This document shows positions 57,191-64,000 of a DNA stretch of 64,000 nucleotides, piece after piece (within the stretch, counting starts at the first letter, position 1; each line of letters starts with the position of its first letter). The position numbers and the translations under genes were made by a program. Source of the stretch: Streptomyces mirabilis (GTDB lineage: Bacteria > Actinomycetota > Actinomycetes > Streptomycetales > Streptomycetaceae); the NCBI RefSeq assembly GCF_039503195.1, contig NZ_JBCJKP010000001.1:2914001-2978000 (forward strand). The letters are read 5' to 3'. Under the pieces are notes generated by a model. The model had not been told where the DNA came from and searched no databases. It saw nothing but the letters and a program-made list of their open reading frames with translations.

Positions 57191-58678
57191 ATGGCCGATC
57201 CCAAGGGATTCATGACCACTCCGCGCGAGGAGTATCCCCGCCGGCCCGTCGAGGAACGGGTGCGGGACTGGAACGAGGTGTACGTCCCCGGTGCGCTCCT
57301 GCCGATCATCAGCAGGCAGGCCGACCGCTGTATGGACTGCGGCATCCCGTTCTGCCACGACGCCTGCCCGCTGGGCAATCTGATTCCCGAGTGGAACGAC
57401 CTCGTCTCGCGCGAGGACTGGCGGGCGGCGAGCGACCGGTTGCACGCGACGAACAACTTTCCCGAGTTCACCGGCCGGCTGTGCCCCGCGCCCTGCGAGG
57501 CGGGCTGTGTGCTCGCGATCAACCAGCCCGCGGTGACCATCAAGAACGTCGAGGTCGCCATCGCCGACCGCGCCTGGGCGGACGGATTCACGCCACCGCG
57601 TCCACCGGACCGGCTCTCGGGCCGCACGGTCGCGGTGATCGGGTCGGGGCCCGCCGGGCTCGCCGCGGCGCAGCAGCTGACCCGGGCCGGGCACACCGTC
57701 GCCGTGTACGAGCGGGCCGACCGGATCGGTGGACTGCTGCGGTACGGGATCCCCGCGTTCAAGATGGAGAAGCGGCATCTGGACCGGCGGCTGGAACAGA
57801 TGCGGGCGGAGGGCACGAAGTTCCGGACGTCCACGGCGATCGGGCGGGACCTCGGGGCGGCCGAGCTGCGGGCGCGCTACGACGCCGTCGTGCTCGCGGT
57901 GGGCGCCACGGCCTGGCGCGAACTGGACGTTCCGGGGCGGGAGTTGACCGGCATCCATCAGGCGATGGAGTATCTGCCGTTGGCCGACCGGGTGTGCGAG
58001 GGGGATCTGGAGGTCTCGCCCTTGTCCGCGGCCGGGAAGCACGTCGTCATCGTCGGCGGCGGTGACACGGGTGCCGACTGTCTGGGGACCGCCGTGCGCG
58101 AGGGCGCCGCGTCCGTGACCCAGCTCGACATCTATCCGCAGCCGGAGTCCGAGCGCGACGAGGACGTCGAGCCGTGGCCGACCTACCCGAAGATCTACCG
58201 GCTCTCGGCCGCGCACGAGGAGGCCCGCGACCTGGAGACGGCGCCCGCCGCAGACGCGGACGCGCGCCTCTTCGCGGCGTCCACGCTCCACTTCACCGGG
58301 GACGCGGACGGGCATGTGCGCTCCCTGCACCTGGTCGAGGTCGACGAGCGGCGCCGCCCGGTCCCCGGCTCCGGGCGGACCCTCCCCGCCGACCTCGTGC
58401 TGCTCGCTCTCGGCTTCTCGGGGCCCGACCGGCACGACGGGCTGATCGACCAGCTCGGCCTGGTCCTCGACGCGCGCGGCACGATCACCCGCGACACCGA
58501 CTTCGCGACCAACGTTCCCAAGGTGTATGTCGCCGGGGACGCGGCCCGCGGGCAGTCGCTCATCGTGTGGGCGATCGCCGAGGGGCGGGCGGTGGCGGCC
58601 GCCGTGGACCGCGCGCTGGCCGGGACATCGCAGCTGCCGGCGCCGATCGGACCGTACGACCGCCCCATGACCGCGTAG
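57191..58678 (+). CDS. Glutamate synthase small subunit-like oxidoreductase
   Basis: 495-aa GltD-type flavoprotein. N-terminal iron-sulfur ligands Cys47, Cys50, Cys55, Cys59 (RCMDCGIPFCHDACPLGN) and Cys98, Cys102, Cys106 (LCPAPCEAGC). FAD-binding VAVIGSGPAGLAAAQQL and NADPH-binding HVVIVGGGDTGADC Rossmann motifs; C-terminal GDAARGQSLIVWAIAEGR closes the FAD site. In the standard enzyme GltD feeds electrons to GltB. No gltB is present, so it is an orphan that may serve another partner. ATG at 57191 after GGGAGA; an upstream ATG (57176) adds five residues. Confidence 0.93.
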   Translation: MADPKGFMTTPREEYPRRPVEERVRDWNEVYVPGALLPIISRQADRCMDCGIPFCHDACPLGNLIPEWNDLVSREDWRAASDRLHATNNFPEFTGRLCPAPCEAGCVLAINQPAVTIKNVEVAIADRAWADGFTPPRPPDRLSGRTVAVIGSGPAGLAAAQQLTRAGHTVAVYERADRIGGLLRYGIPAFKMEKRHLDRRLEQMRAEGTKFRTSTAIGRDLGAAELRARYDAVVLAVGATAWRELDVPGRELTGIHQAMEYLPLADRVCEGDLEVSPLSAAGKHVVIVGGGDTGADCLGTAVREGAASVTQLDIYPQPESERDEDVEPWPTYPKIYRLSAAHEEARDLETAPAADADARLFAASTLHFTGDADGHVRSLHLVEVDERRRPVPGSGRTLPADLVLLALGFSGPDRHDGLIDQLGLVLDARGTITRDTDFATNVPKVYVAGDAARGQSLIVWAIAEGRAVAAAVDRALAGTSQLPAPIGPYDRPMTA

Positions 58679-58727
58679 GGCCCCGTCGGTCGGTGCGGGA
58701 GCCCCCGGGCCTGCGTTGCCGTGCGGG

Positions 58728-59267
58728 TCAGCGGCGTTCGTCCGTGCCCGCCACCTTCGCCGTGGCCAGCGCGACCCGGTTCCAGGTGTTGATCGTGAGG
58801 ATGAGGGCCAGGACGTGGGCCAGTTCCTGATCGTCGAAGTGGGCGGCTGCCTCCGCGTAGACGTCGTCGGGCACGCCCGCGTCGGCGACGCGCGTGACCG
58901 CCTCCGTGAGCGCGAGGGCCGCGCGCTCCCTCTCGGTGAAGAAGTGCCGGGCCTCGCGCCACACCGGGACCATGTGCAGACGGTCCTCGCTCTCGCCGGC
59001 CTTGCGGGCGTCGTTGGTGTGCATGTGGAGGCAGTACGCGCAGTGGTTGAGGTGGGAGGCGCGGATCTGGATCAGTTCGACGAGGGCCGGGTCGAGCCCG
59101 TCGCGGGCCGCCGCGTCGAAGCCGACGAGGGAGCGGAAGACCTTCGGGGCGGACTTCGCGAAGTCGAGGCGAGCGGGAACGGTGGTCGTCGGGTTCATGA
59201 TGTCCGTCGCGTTCGTCGTGTTCGCGTTCGTAGCGTTCATGTTCGGCGCGTTCGTGTTCGTCGTCAT
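58728..59267 (-). CDS. Carboxymuconolactone decarboxylase/AhpD-family protein
   Basis: 179-aa alkylhydroperoxidase-like protein. The redox motif is LNHCAYCLHMHTNDARKAGE, with the CxxC pair and the nearby His of AhpD enzymes, so it should reduce peroxides by a thiol relay. The first ~22 residues are an unusual Asn/Thr/Met run (TNTNAPNMNATNANTTNATD) encoded by short DNA repeats; the conserved domain starts at MNPTTTVPARLDF. I use the ATG at 59267, because the -10 TAGATT ends 7 nt before it; an ATG two codons upstream sits too close to that -10. Divergent from the MocR regulator. Confidence 0.87.
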   Translation of the reverse strand: MTTNTNAPNMNATNANTTNATDIMNPTTTVPARLDFAKSAPKVFRSLVGFDAAARDGLDPALVELIQIRASHLNHCAYCLHMHTNDARKAGESEDRLHMVPVWREARHFFTERERAALALTEAVTRVADAGVPDDVYAEAAAHFDDQELAHVLALILTINTWNRVALATAKVAGTDERR

Positions 59268-59274
59268 GACCATG

Positions 59275-59306
59275 AATCTACGGACCCGAAAGACCGGCTG
59301 TAGGGT
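59275..59306. promoter_or_regulatory. Interlocked divergent promoters of the AhpD and MocR genes
   Basis: Plus strand: CTACGG (59278-59283), 17 bp, TAGGGT (59301-59306), then 8 nt to the MocR ATG. Minus strand: CTACAG (59303-59298), 17 bp, TAGATT (59280-59275), then 7 nt to the AhpD ATG at 59267. Each -35-like box overlaps the other promoter's -10. Both transcripts would be leaderless. A regulator bound here would act on both genes at once. The -35 boxes are not consensus, as expected if an activator is needed. Confidence 0.5.
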
Positions 59307-59314
59307 GCATTTTC

Positions 59315-60727
59315 ATGGCGGAATCATGGGTCAATTCTGCGGAGCGGATCGGCGCCGACCTGCATCTGGAGCTGCCGGGGCCGGGCGGGCGGCGGGCCGC
59401 GCTGATCCGGGCGCTGCGCGAGGCCGTACGCGAGGGCAGGCTCGCCCCGGGCACTCGGCTGCCGCCGTACCGCTCGCTCGCCGCCGACCTGGGCGTGGCC
59501 CGCAACACCGTCGCCGACGCGTACGCCGAACTCGTCGCCGAGGGCTGGTTGACCGCCCGCCAGGGGTCGGGCACCCGCGTCGCCGAGCGCGCCGAACCGC
59601 TGGGGGCCGCGGAGCGCGTACCGAAGAAGGCACCTCCACGCGCGCGCGGACCCCGGCACGATCTGCGGCAGGGGACACCTGACGCCTCGTCGTTCCCGCG
59701 TGCCGCCTGGCTCGCCTCGTACCGGCGGGCGCTCCAGCAGGCGCCCACCGCGGCCTTCGGTCCCGGCGATCCCGCGGGCCGCGTGGAACTGCGCGAGGCC
59801 CTCACCGAGTACCTGGCACGGGCGCGTGGCGTGCGCACCGAGCCGGGGCGGATCGTGATCTGCTCGGGCTTCGCGCACGCCGTGCGGCTGCTCTTCCCGG
59901 GCGTGTTGCGCGGGCCGCTGGCTGTCGAGTCGTACGGCCTCGGCTTCCACCGCGAGTTGCTGGCCGCCGCGTCGGTTCGGACCGTGCCGCTGTCGCTGGA
60001 CGAGGACGGCGCCCAAGTGGGCGAGTTGGGCCGGGAGCGGGCGGTCCTGCTCACGCCGGCGCACCAGTTCCCGACCGGTGGCCCGCTGCACCCGGAGCGG
60101 CGGGCTGCCGTCGTCGACTGGGCACGCGCGCGTGGCGGGGTGATTCTGGAGGACGACTACGACGGCGAGTTCCGCTACGACCGCAAGCCCGTCGGCGCCG
60201 TGCAGGGACTGGACCCCGAACGGGTCGTCCACATCGGCTCGGTGAGCAAGAGTCTGTCGCCCGCGCTGCGGCTCGGCTGGATGGTCCTGCCGCGCCGGTA
60301 CGTCGACGCCGTCCTCGCCGTCAAAGGCGAACGGGAGGCGTGGGTGAGCGTCCTGGAGCAGCTGACGCTCGCGGACTTCCTCGCCTCCGGGTCGTACGAC
60401 CGTCATGTCCGCCGGATGCGGCAGCGGTACCGCGGGCGGCGCGACCGGCTCGTCGCGGCCCTCGCGGAGCGGGCGCCGCACATCGAGGTGACGGGGATCG
60501 CGGCCGGGCTGCACGCGGTGCTGCGGTTGCCGCCCGGGACCGAGCGGTCGGCCGTCAAGGCCGCGACCTGGCAGGGTGTCGCGCTCGACGGACTTGCCGG
60601 GTTCCGGCATCCGGAGGCGACGATGTCCGCGCCGGACGGGCTGGTGGTGGGCTACGCGACGCCCTCGGAGCATGCGTACGGGGCGGCGTTGGAGGCGTTG
60701 TGCGGGGCGCTGCCGCCGGGCCCTTGA
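59315..60727 (+). CDS. MocR-type (GntR/aminotransferase fusion) transcriptional regulator
   Basis: 470-aa PLP-dependent regulator. Residues about 25-90 form a GntR winged helix (LIRALREAVREGRLAPGTRLPPYRSLAADLGVARNTVADAY). Residues about 115-465 are a fold-type I aminotransferase-like domain with LLTPAHQFPTGG, LEDDYDGEFRY and the PLP-binding Lys312 in GSVSKSLSP. Such proteins (PdxR, GabR) sense PLP plus an amine and usually control a divergent gene. The divergent AhpD gene, 47 bp away start to start, is the likely target. No Shine-Dalgarno; a leaderless start is suggested. Confidence 0.93.
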   Translation: MAESWVNSAERIGADLHLELPGPGGRRAALIRALREAVREGRLAPGTRLPPYRSLAADLGVARNTVADAYAELVAEGWLTARQGSGTRVAERAEPLGAAERVPKKAPPRARGPRHDLRQGTPDASSFPRAAWLASYRRALQQAPTAAFGPGDPAGRVELREALTEYLARARGVRTEPGRIVICSGFAHAVRLLFPGVLRGPLAVESYGLGFHRELLAAASVRTVPLSLDEDGAQVGELGRERAVLLTPAHQFPTGGPLHPERRAAVVDWARARGGVILEDDYDGEFRYDRKPVGAVQGLDPERVVHIGSVSKSLSPALRLGWMVLPRRYVDAVLAVKGEREAWVSVLEQLTLADFLASGSYDRHVRRMRQRYRGRRDRLVAALAERAPHIEVTGIAAGLHAVLRLPPGTERSAVKAATWQGVALDGLAGFRHPEATMSAPDGLVVGYATPSEHAYGAALEALCGALPPGP

Positions 60728-60769
60728 GCACCCCTTGGCCGACGCCCCGCCAGGTAGAGCGAAGTTCGC

Positions 60770-60845
60770 TGTCGTGGTCCTACGGTGTTGTCGTGGACCC
60801 ACGGCGTTGTCGTGGTCCTATGGTCTCGGTCTCAGTCTCGGTCTT
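60770..60845. repeat. Three 19-bp tandem repeats followed by GGTCTC hexamer repeats
   Basis: TGTCGTGGTCCTACGGTGT and two variants occur head to tail at 60770-60788, 60789-60807 and 60808-60826. They run straight into four hexamers of the type GGTCTC (about 60822-60845). The patch lies between the ends of the MocR and DUF397 genes and encodes nothing obvious. Confidence 0.75.
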
Positions 60846-60864
60846 CTATCGCTGCACATAATCA

Positions 60865-60892
60865 ATTCAGCACCAATTTATTCAGCACCAAT
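60865..60892. repeat. Duplicated ATTCAGCACCAAT in an AT-rich spacer
   Basis: The 13-mer occurs at 60865-60877 and 60880-60892 (15-bp period), just beyond the DUF397 stop codon. The surrounding 60 bp are unusually AT-rich for this chromosome. Confidence 0.6.
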
Positions 60893-60903
60893 GTCAAGAG
60901 AGT

Positions 60904-61182
60904 TCAGGAAAGAAGGAAGTCGGCCACCCCTTCCTTGGCACCTTGGATGAACGCGGTCATCTCGCCGGGTGTGTAGATCAGGGCGGGCCCGTCCGGGTCC
61001 GCCGACTGACGGACGGCGATACGCCCGTCCGCGAGCTTCATCGCCTCCAGGCAGTTGCCACCGTTTCCGCCGCTCCACGGCTTGTGCCAGCCCTCGCTTC
61101 CCAGTTCACGGGCGGGCATCCCGTTGTAGATCGGCTCATTGCAGATCCGCTCATTGCGTATCCGCTGCTTGATGTTGTCCAT
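60904..61182 (-). CDS. DUF397-domain protein
   Basis: 92-aa Streptomyces protein whose C-terminal 60 residues are a DUF397 domain (GWHKPWSGGNGGNCLEAMKLADGRIAVRQSADPDGPALIYTPGEMTAFIQGAKEGVADFLL). The N-terminus contains an internal near-repeat (RIRNERICNEPIYN). ATG at 61182 directly abuts the stop of the XRE gene, with GGAG overlapping that gene's end, so translation is coupled. DUF397 proteins almost always pair with an XRE/DUF5753 regulator; several such pairs affect development, and an antagonist (anti-regulator) role has been proposed. Confidence 0.94.
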   Translation of the reverse strand: MDNIKQRIRNERICNEPIYNGMPARELGSEGWHKPWSGGNGGNCLEAMKLADGRIAVRQSADPDGPALIYTPGEMTAFIQGAKEGVADFLLS

Positions 61183-62043
61183 TCACAACTCCTTGCGGAA
61201 ATCCCGGAGGATCTCCTTCGTGCGATGTGCCGTGGCGGCCTGAGCCGCCATGCGGTCCATGACCTCGAGGTGGGTCGCCACCTCGGAACGCTCGTCCAGA
61301 TAGACGGCGCCGGTCAGGTACTCGCTGTAGACCATGTCCGGGAGTTCCGGCATGGCAAAGCGGAAGAGCACGAAGGGCCCGTACGTGCCGGGGTGCGGCC
61401 CCGTGGAGAACGGGACGACCTGGAGCGTCACGTTGGGCAGCTTCGTGGCCTCGATCAGCTTGTCGATCTGGGCGCACATCACCTCGGGACCGCCGACGGG
61501 CCGGCGCAGGGCCGTCTCGTCCATCACGGCCCAGATCCGGGGCGCGCCTTCACGAGTGAGCAGATTCTGGCGTTGCATGCGCAGCGCCACATGGCGCTCG
61601 ATGTCCTCGGGTCTGGTCTGGCCGACGGCGCCCGACTTCAGGACCCCACGGGCGTACTCCTCGGTCTGCAGGATTCCGGGCACGAAATGGGGTTCGTACG
61701 AACGGATGAGGGTGGCCGCGCCCTCCAGGCTGACGTACATCGAGAACCAGCCCGGCAGGATGTCGTGGAAGCGCTGCCACCAGCCGGGCCGGTTGGCCTC
61801 CTCGGCCAGTTGGACGAAGGCCTCGGCCTCCTCGTCCGACACCCCGTACGACTTCAGCAGGAGCTGCAGGTACGGGATTTTGAGGGCGACTTCGGCCATC
61901 TCCATCCGGCGGACCGTGGCGGGCGCGACACGCAGGATGCGCGCCGCCTCCTCACGCTTGAGACCCGCGCGTTCGCGCAGGTCCCACAGGCGTCGGCCGA
62001 GGACGACCTGGCCGACCGTCGGCGCGGACCGCGGTTCGCTCAC
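61183..62043 (-). CDS. XRE-family regulator with DUF5753 domain
   Basis: 286-aa regulator. Residues about 10-65 are a Cro/C1 helix-turn-helix (LGRRLWDLRERAGLKREEAARILRVAPATVRRMEMAEVAL). The C-terminal DUF5753 region includes GWFSMYVSLEGAATLIRSYEPHFVPGILQTEEYAR and MDETALRRPVGG, a putative ligand-binding domain of the Streptomyces developmental/antibiotic regulator class. GTG at 62043 is preceded by GGAGGTGGG. Upstream gene of a coupled pair with the DUF397 gene; divergent from the HATPase gene. Confidence 0.94.
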   Translation of the reverse strand: MSEPRSAPTVGQVVLGRRLWDLRERAGLKREEAARILRVAPATVRRMEMAEVALKIPYLQLLLKSYGVSDEEAEAFVQLAEEANRPGWWQRFHDILPGWFSMYVSLEGAATLIRSYEPHFVPGILQTEEYARGVLKSGAVGQTRPEDIERHVALRMQRQNLLTREGAPRIWAVMDETALRRPVGGPEVMCAQIDKLIEATKLPNVTLQVVPFSTGPHPGTYGPFVLFRFAMPELPDMVYSEYLTGAVYLDERSEVATHLEVMDRMAAQAATAHRTKEILRDFRKEL

Positions 62044-62314
62044 GTCCCACCTCCACTGAGTCCCGAACAGGCGCCGTTCCGACGGTCGTATGCCGTGGTG
62101 AACGGTCGGGCGCCGTTCTGAACGTTTCTGAACGGGTACTGCGTCCTGACAGACCGGACGGCGCCGCTCGGGGTCCTCCGCGTCTTCTTCGACGATCCCA
62201 ACTGGCGCCGCTCTGCGTGCTGTTGCCAGCAGTGTGCCACGGCCCTTCGGGGAGTCACACGGCACTCTGCAATTTTCAGAGTGACACTTGCCAAGTGTTC
62301 ACGGCGGGGAGATA

Positions 62315-63067
62315 GTGGCAAGCGTGATTCCGTCCGCGCCCTTAGGAACAGACGCCGCCGAGGACCGCTCCGGTCTGCGCGCCGCCGCAGGGGTGCGCCC
62401 CGGCGCCGCCGCCGCGCGCCGGTTCCGCTTCGAGCTGGCCGCACACCCGGGTTCCGTGGCTCAGGCCCGGCATCTGACGCGCGCCCGGCTCTCCGGCTGG
62501 GCCGTGTCCGACGACACCTGTGACACGGCGGTCCTGGTCGTCTCCGAGCTGGTCACCAACGCCATCGTGCACAGCGCGAGCGCGCGTGTGGTGTGCGAGC
62601 TGCACGACAGGGACGACCTGGTGCGGATAGCCGTACGTGACGAGGGATGCGCTCCTGATGAGCCGCACCCCTCGCCGCAGCGCCCCGAGGAGGAACACGG
62701 CAGGGGGCTGCTGCTCGTCGCGGCCGTGTGCCGGTCCTGGGGCGCCCAGGACACCGCGCCGGGGCTGCTGGTCTGGGCGGATCTCCCCCGCTCCCCGGCG
62801 GCCGACGCCACGGGTGCCGCGGCGGCCCGCTCCGACCTCGGATGGGGCGCGAGGAAGCCACCGGCCGACGGCCGGGGCACCGGGACGGAAGGGTCCTGGG
62901 GAACCGAAGCACCCTCGGCCAGGGAAGGTTCCTGGGGACTTGAAACGTCCCCGACGACGGAAGCCTCCTGGCGGGCGGAGGCATCCTGGCGGAGGGAATC
63001 CTCCTGGGGTAAGCGGACCATGGGGATCCCCCCGATCGTGCGAAGCCGGGATCGGGGAAGGCTGTGA
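62315..63067 (+). CDS. HATPase-domain protein (anti-sigma factor RsbW/SpoIIAB-like)
   Basis: About 250 aa. The core (about 40-160) is a GHKL ATPase of the HATPase_c_2 type: N-box VSELVTNAIVHS, G1 box VRDEGCAPDEP, G2 box EEEHGRGLLLV. Such proteins act as anti-sigma kinases or regulators near XRE/DUF397 genes. The tail (about 180-240) is a low-complexity run of degenerate repeats built on SWG/SWR (GTEGSWGTEAPSAREGSWG). Start unclear: GTG 62315 is 3 nt after GGGGAG, GTG 62324 is 12 nt after it. Divergent from the XRE gene. Stop overlaps the next gene (GTGA). Confidence 0.87.
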   Translation: MASVIPSAPLGTDAAEDRSGLRAAAGVRPGAAAARRFRFELAAHPGSVAQARHLTRARLSGWAVSDDTCDTAVLVVSELVTNAIVHSASARVVCELHDRDDLVRIAVRDEGCAPDEPHPSPQRPEEEHGRGLLLVAAVCRSWGAQDTAPGLLVWADLPRSPAADATGAAAARSDLGWGARKPPADGRGTGTEGSWGTEAPSAREGSWGLETSPTTEASWRAEASWRRESSWGKRTMGIPPIVRSRDRGRL

Positions 63068-63510
63068 GGAGTACGTCGGCGACAGGACCCGGTGCTCAGG
63101 TCCTGAGCCTGGACACGCTGGTCCGCCTGAAGCGAGAGCAGACGGTGTCCGGCGCGCTGCGACGTCTCCCCGTGCCCGAGGGCATGACGGTACCGCTGGG
63201 CTGCGACGCGGTCGCGGTGCCCGCACGGTTCGGACCCCTGCTGATGACGCGGCTGCCCCGGGTGGGCTGTGTGTACACCGACGGGGCGCACTGGTGGTGG
63301 CTCGTGCCCTCCGAGTCCGATGTGGCCCTGGACTGGCCCGCGCCCGCGCATTACGCCGCCGGGGCGGTCGTACCGGACACCCCGCATGCCCCCGGCCTCA
63401 TCCACAAGCCGGCCGGCACCCTGCCGTACACCCCGCCGATCCCCCTCTATCTGGCCCTGTGCCGCGTCACCGGTACGACACCCGTCTGGTCGCGTCCGAT
63501 CAGCGCGTGA
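63064..63510 (+). CDS. Hypothetical protein coupled to the HATPase gene
   Basis: 148-aa protein with no recognised domain and no membrane helix. Recurrent features: VLSLDTLVRLKREQTVSGALRRLPVP, GCDAVAVPARFGPLLMTRLPRVGCVY, THE aromatic run HWWWLVPS, and a Pro-rich C-terminus (LPYTPPIPLYLALCRVTGTTPVW). GTG at 63064 overlaps the HATPase stop by 4 bp, so the two are translated together and may interact. Function unknown. Confidence 0.82.
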   Translation: MRSTSATGPGAQVLSLDTLVRLKREQTVSGALRRLPVPEGMTVPLGCDAVAVPARFGPLLMTRLPRVGCVYTDGAHWWWLVPSESDVALDWPAPAHYAAGAVVPDTPHAPGLIHKPAGTLPYTPPIPLYLALCRVTGTTPVWSRPISA

Positions 63511-63636
63511 TCCTCCCGTCAGGGGGCTGGCGAGTGTGTCCGAAGTGCGCCGGTCGCCACCCGCACTCCGTCATCACCACGAGTGGAGTGCCGCGTTCCT
63601 GGGGAGGGCACCGTTCATCCGTTCCCGGGGAGGCCG

Positions 63637-64000
63637 ATGGTGGGAAAATCCACAGGGAAAGCGCGCAAGAAGAAACGCGACGACGACAAACCGGCGCCGT
63701 CCGCCTCCGAACACCTGCTCTTCGGCGGCCCCCTGCGCTACGACATGGGCTGGTCGCAGCACTCCGAGGCGTTCCTCGAGTTGAACTTCCGCGCGATGGT
63801 GACGCGGCTGCCGTCCCTGCTCGCGTCCAGTTTCCGGCTCGCCTGGACCGCGGACCGGCGCGCCGCCCGGATCGTGGTGTCCGCGGAACTGGCCCGGGGC
63901 GCGGCGCAGGCGGTGAGCCTGCTGGCCGTCAACATCGTGCTGGGCCGGCTGATGACGAGCGGCTCCGTCGGGGACCGGCTGCACGGCGCGGTCCCGGCGC
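63637..64000 (+). CDS. Probable ABC exporter-type protein (N-terminus only)
   Basis: At least 121 residues, cut by the window end. ATG at 63637 follows GGGGAGG. A basic start (MVGKSTGKARKKKRDDDK) leads into LLFGGPLRYDMGWSQHSEAFLELNFRAM, RLPSLLASSFRLAWTADRRAARIVVSAELARGAAQAVSLLAVNIVLGRLM, which looks like the membrane-domain entry of a fused permease-ATPase exporter known in Streptomyces. No ATPase motif is inside the window, so the assignment is by resemblance only. Confidence 0.65.
   Translation, partial: MVGKSTGKARKKKRDDDKPAPSASEHLLFGGPLRYDMGWSQHSEAFLELNFRAMVTRLPSLLASSFRLAWTADRRAARIVVSAELARGAAQAVSLLAVNIVLGRLMTSGSVGDRLHGAVPA

Noticed and set aside
60770..60845. Possible CRISPR-like array
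   Set aside because: Units are head-to-tail with no unique spacers and no cas genes are present; a simple tandem repeat explains it.

Overview
The window is chromosomal DNA from a Streptomyces (or very close actinomycete). GC content is very high, GTG starts are common, neighbouring genes often overlap by 4 bp, and WhiA, a Streptomyces-type RbpA-family protein, DUF397/XRE pairs, MHYT and 'export associated' TerD proteins are all present. Gene content and order (pgi, rbpA-like, secG-tpiA-pgk-gap, whiA-yvcK-rapZ-uvrC, uvrA, uvrB, ogt, psuG) match what I know of the conserved core of the S. coelicolor chromosome. I see no prophage, insertion sequence, CRISPR array, rRNA or tRNA; this is mostly core genome.

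Layout. 1-6.9 kb: a GH13 alpha-glucosidase cut by the window edge, an orphan sugar-binding protein, then a divergent PadR regulator with an FtsX-type ABC exporter. 6.9-15.2 kb (minus strand): a membrane protein, pgi, an MFS exporter, the RbpA-family gene, then secG, tpiA, pgk and gap; gap is transcribed first and is separated from pgk by a strong stem-loop. 15.4-18.4 kb: a large secreted M14 metallocarboxypeptidase. 18.5-23.7 kb: the overlapping operon uvrC-rapZ-yvcK-whiA, which joins DNA repair, cell-wall and carbon signalling, and sporulation control.

24-35.3 kb: an HTH protein with a palindrome just before its start codon, a Tat-type Rieske lipoprotein, a LacI regulator coupled to a PfkB sugar kinase behind a 32-bp operator, uvrA, a DinB/MPI protein, an MBL hydrolase and a polar amino acid ABC transporter. 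35.3-45.8 kb: aroQ, an MHS transporter, a Ca2+/H+ antiporter, terC behind a yybP-ykoY (Mn2+) riboswitch, two TerD-family proteins, uvrB and an MHYT membrane sensor. 46-55.3 kb: a secreted glycerophosphodiesterase, ogt, an MFS transporter, cupin and VOC proteins, the pseudouridine catabolic pair psuG-psuK, a methyltransferase, CorA, a CBS protein and a degenerate uridine-kinase-like protein. 55.6-64 kb: DUF2293 and DUF1772 proteins, an orphan GltD-like reductase, an AhpD gene divergent from a MocR regulator, an XRE/DUF397 pair, a HATPase anti-sigma-like protein with a coupled partner, and the start of a probable ABC exporter.

The most interesting signals are regulatory. The terC riboswitch has an expression platform that can be read directly: a 10-bp element trades pairing between the P1 helix and the Shine-Dalgarno sequence. 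The AhpD and MocR genes share 41 bp that can be read as two interlocked promoters, both giving leaderless transcripts. The gap-pgk spacer carries two overlapping stem-loops. There is also a nearly perfect LacI operator and several short tandem-repeat patches between genes.
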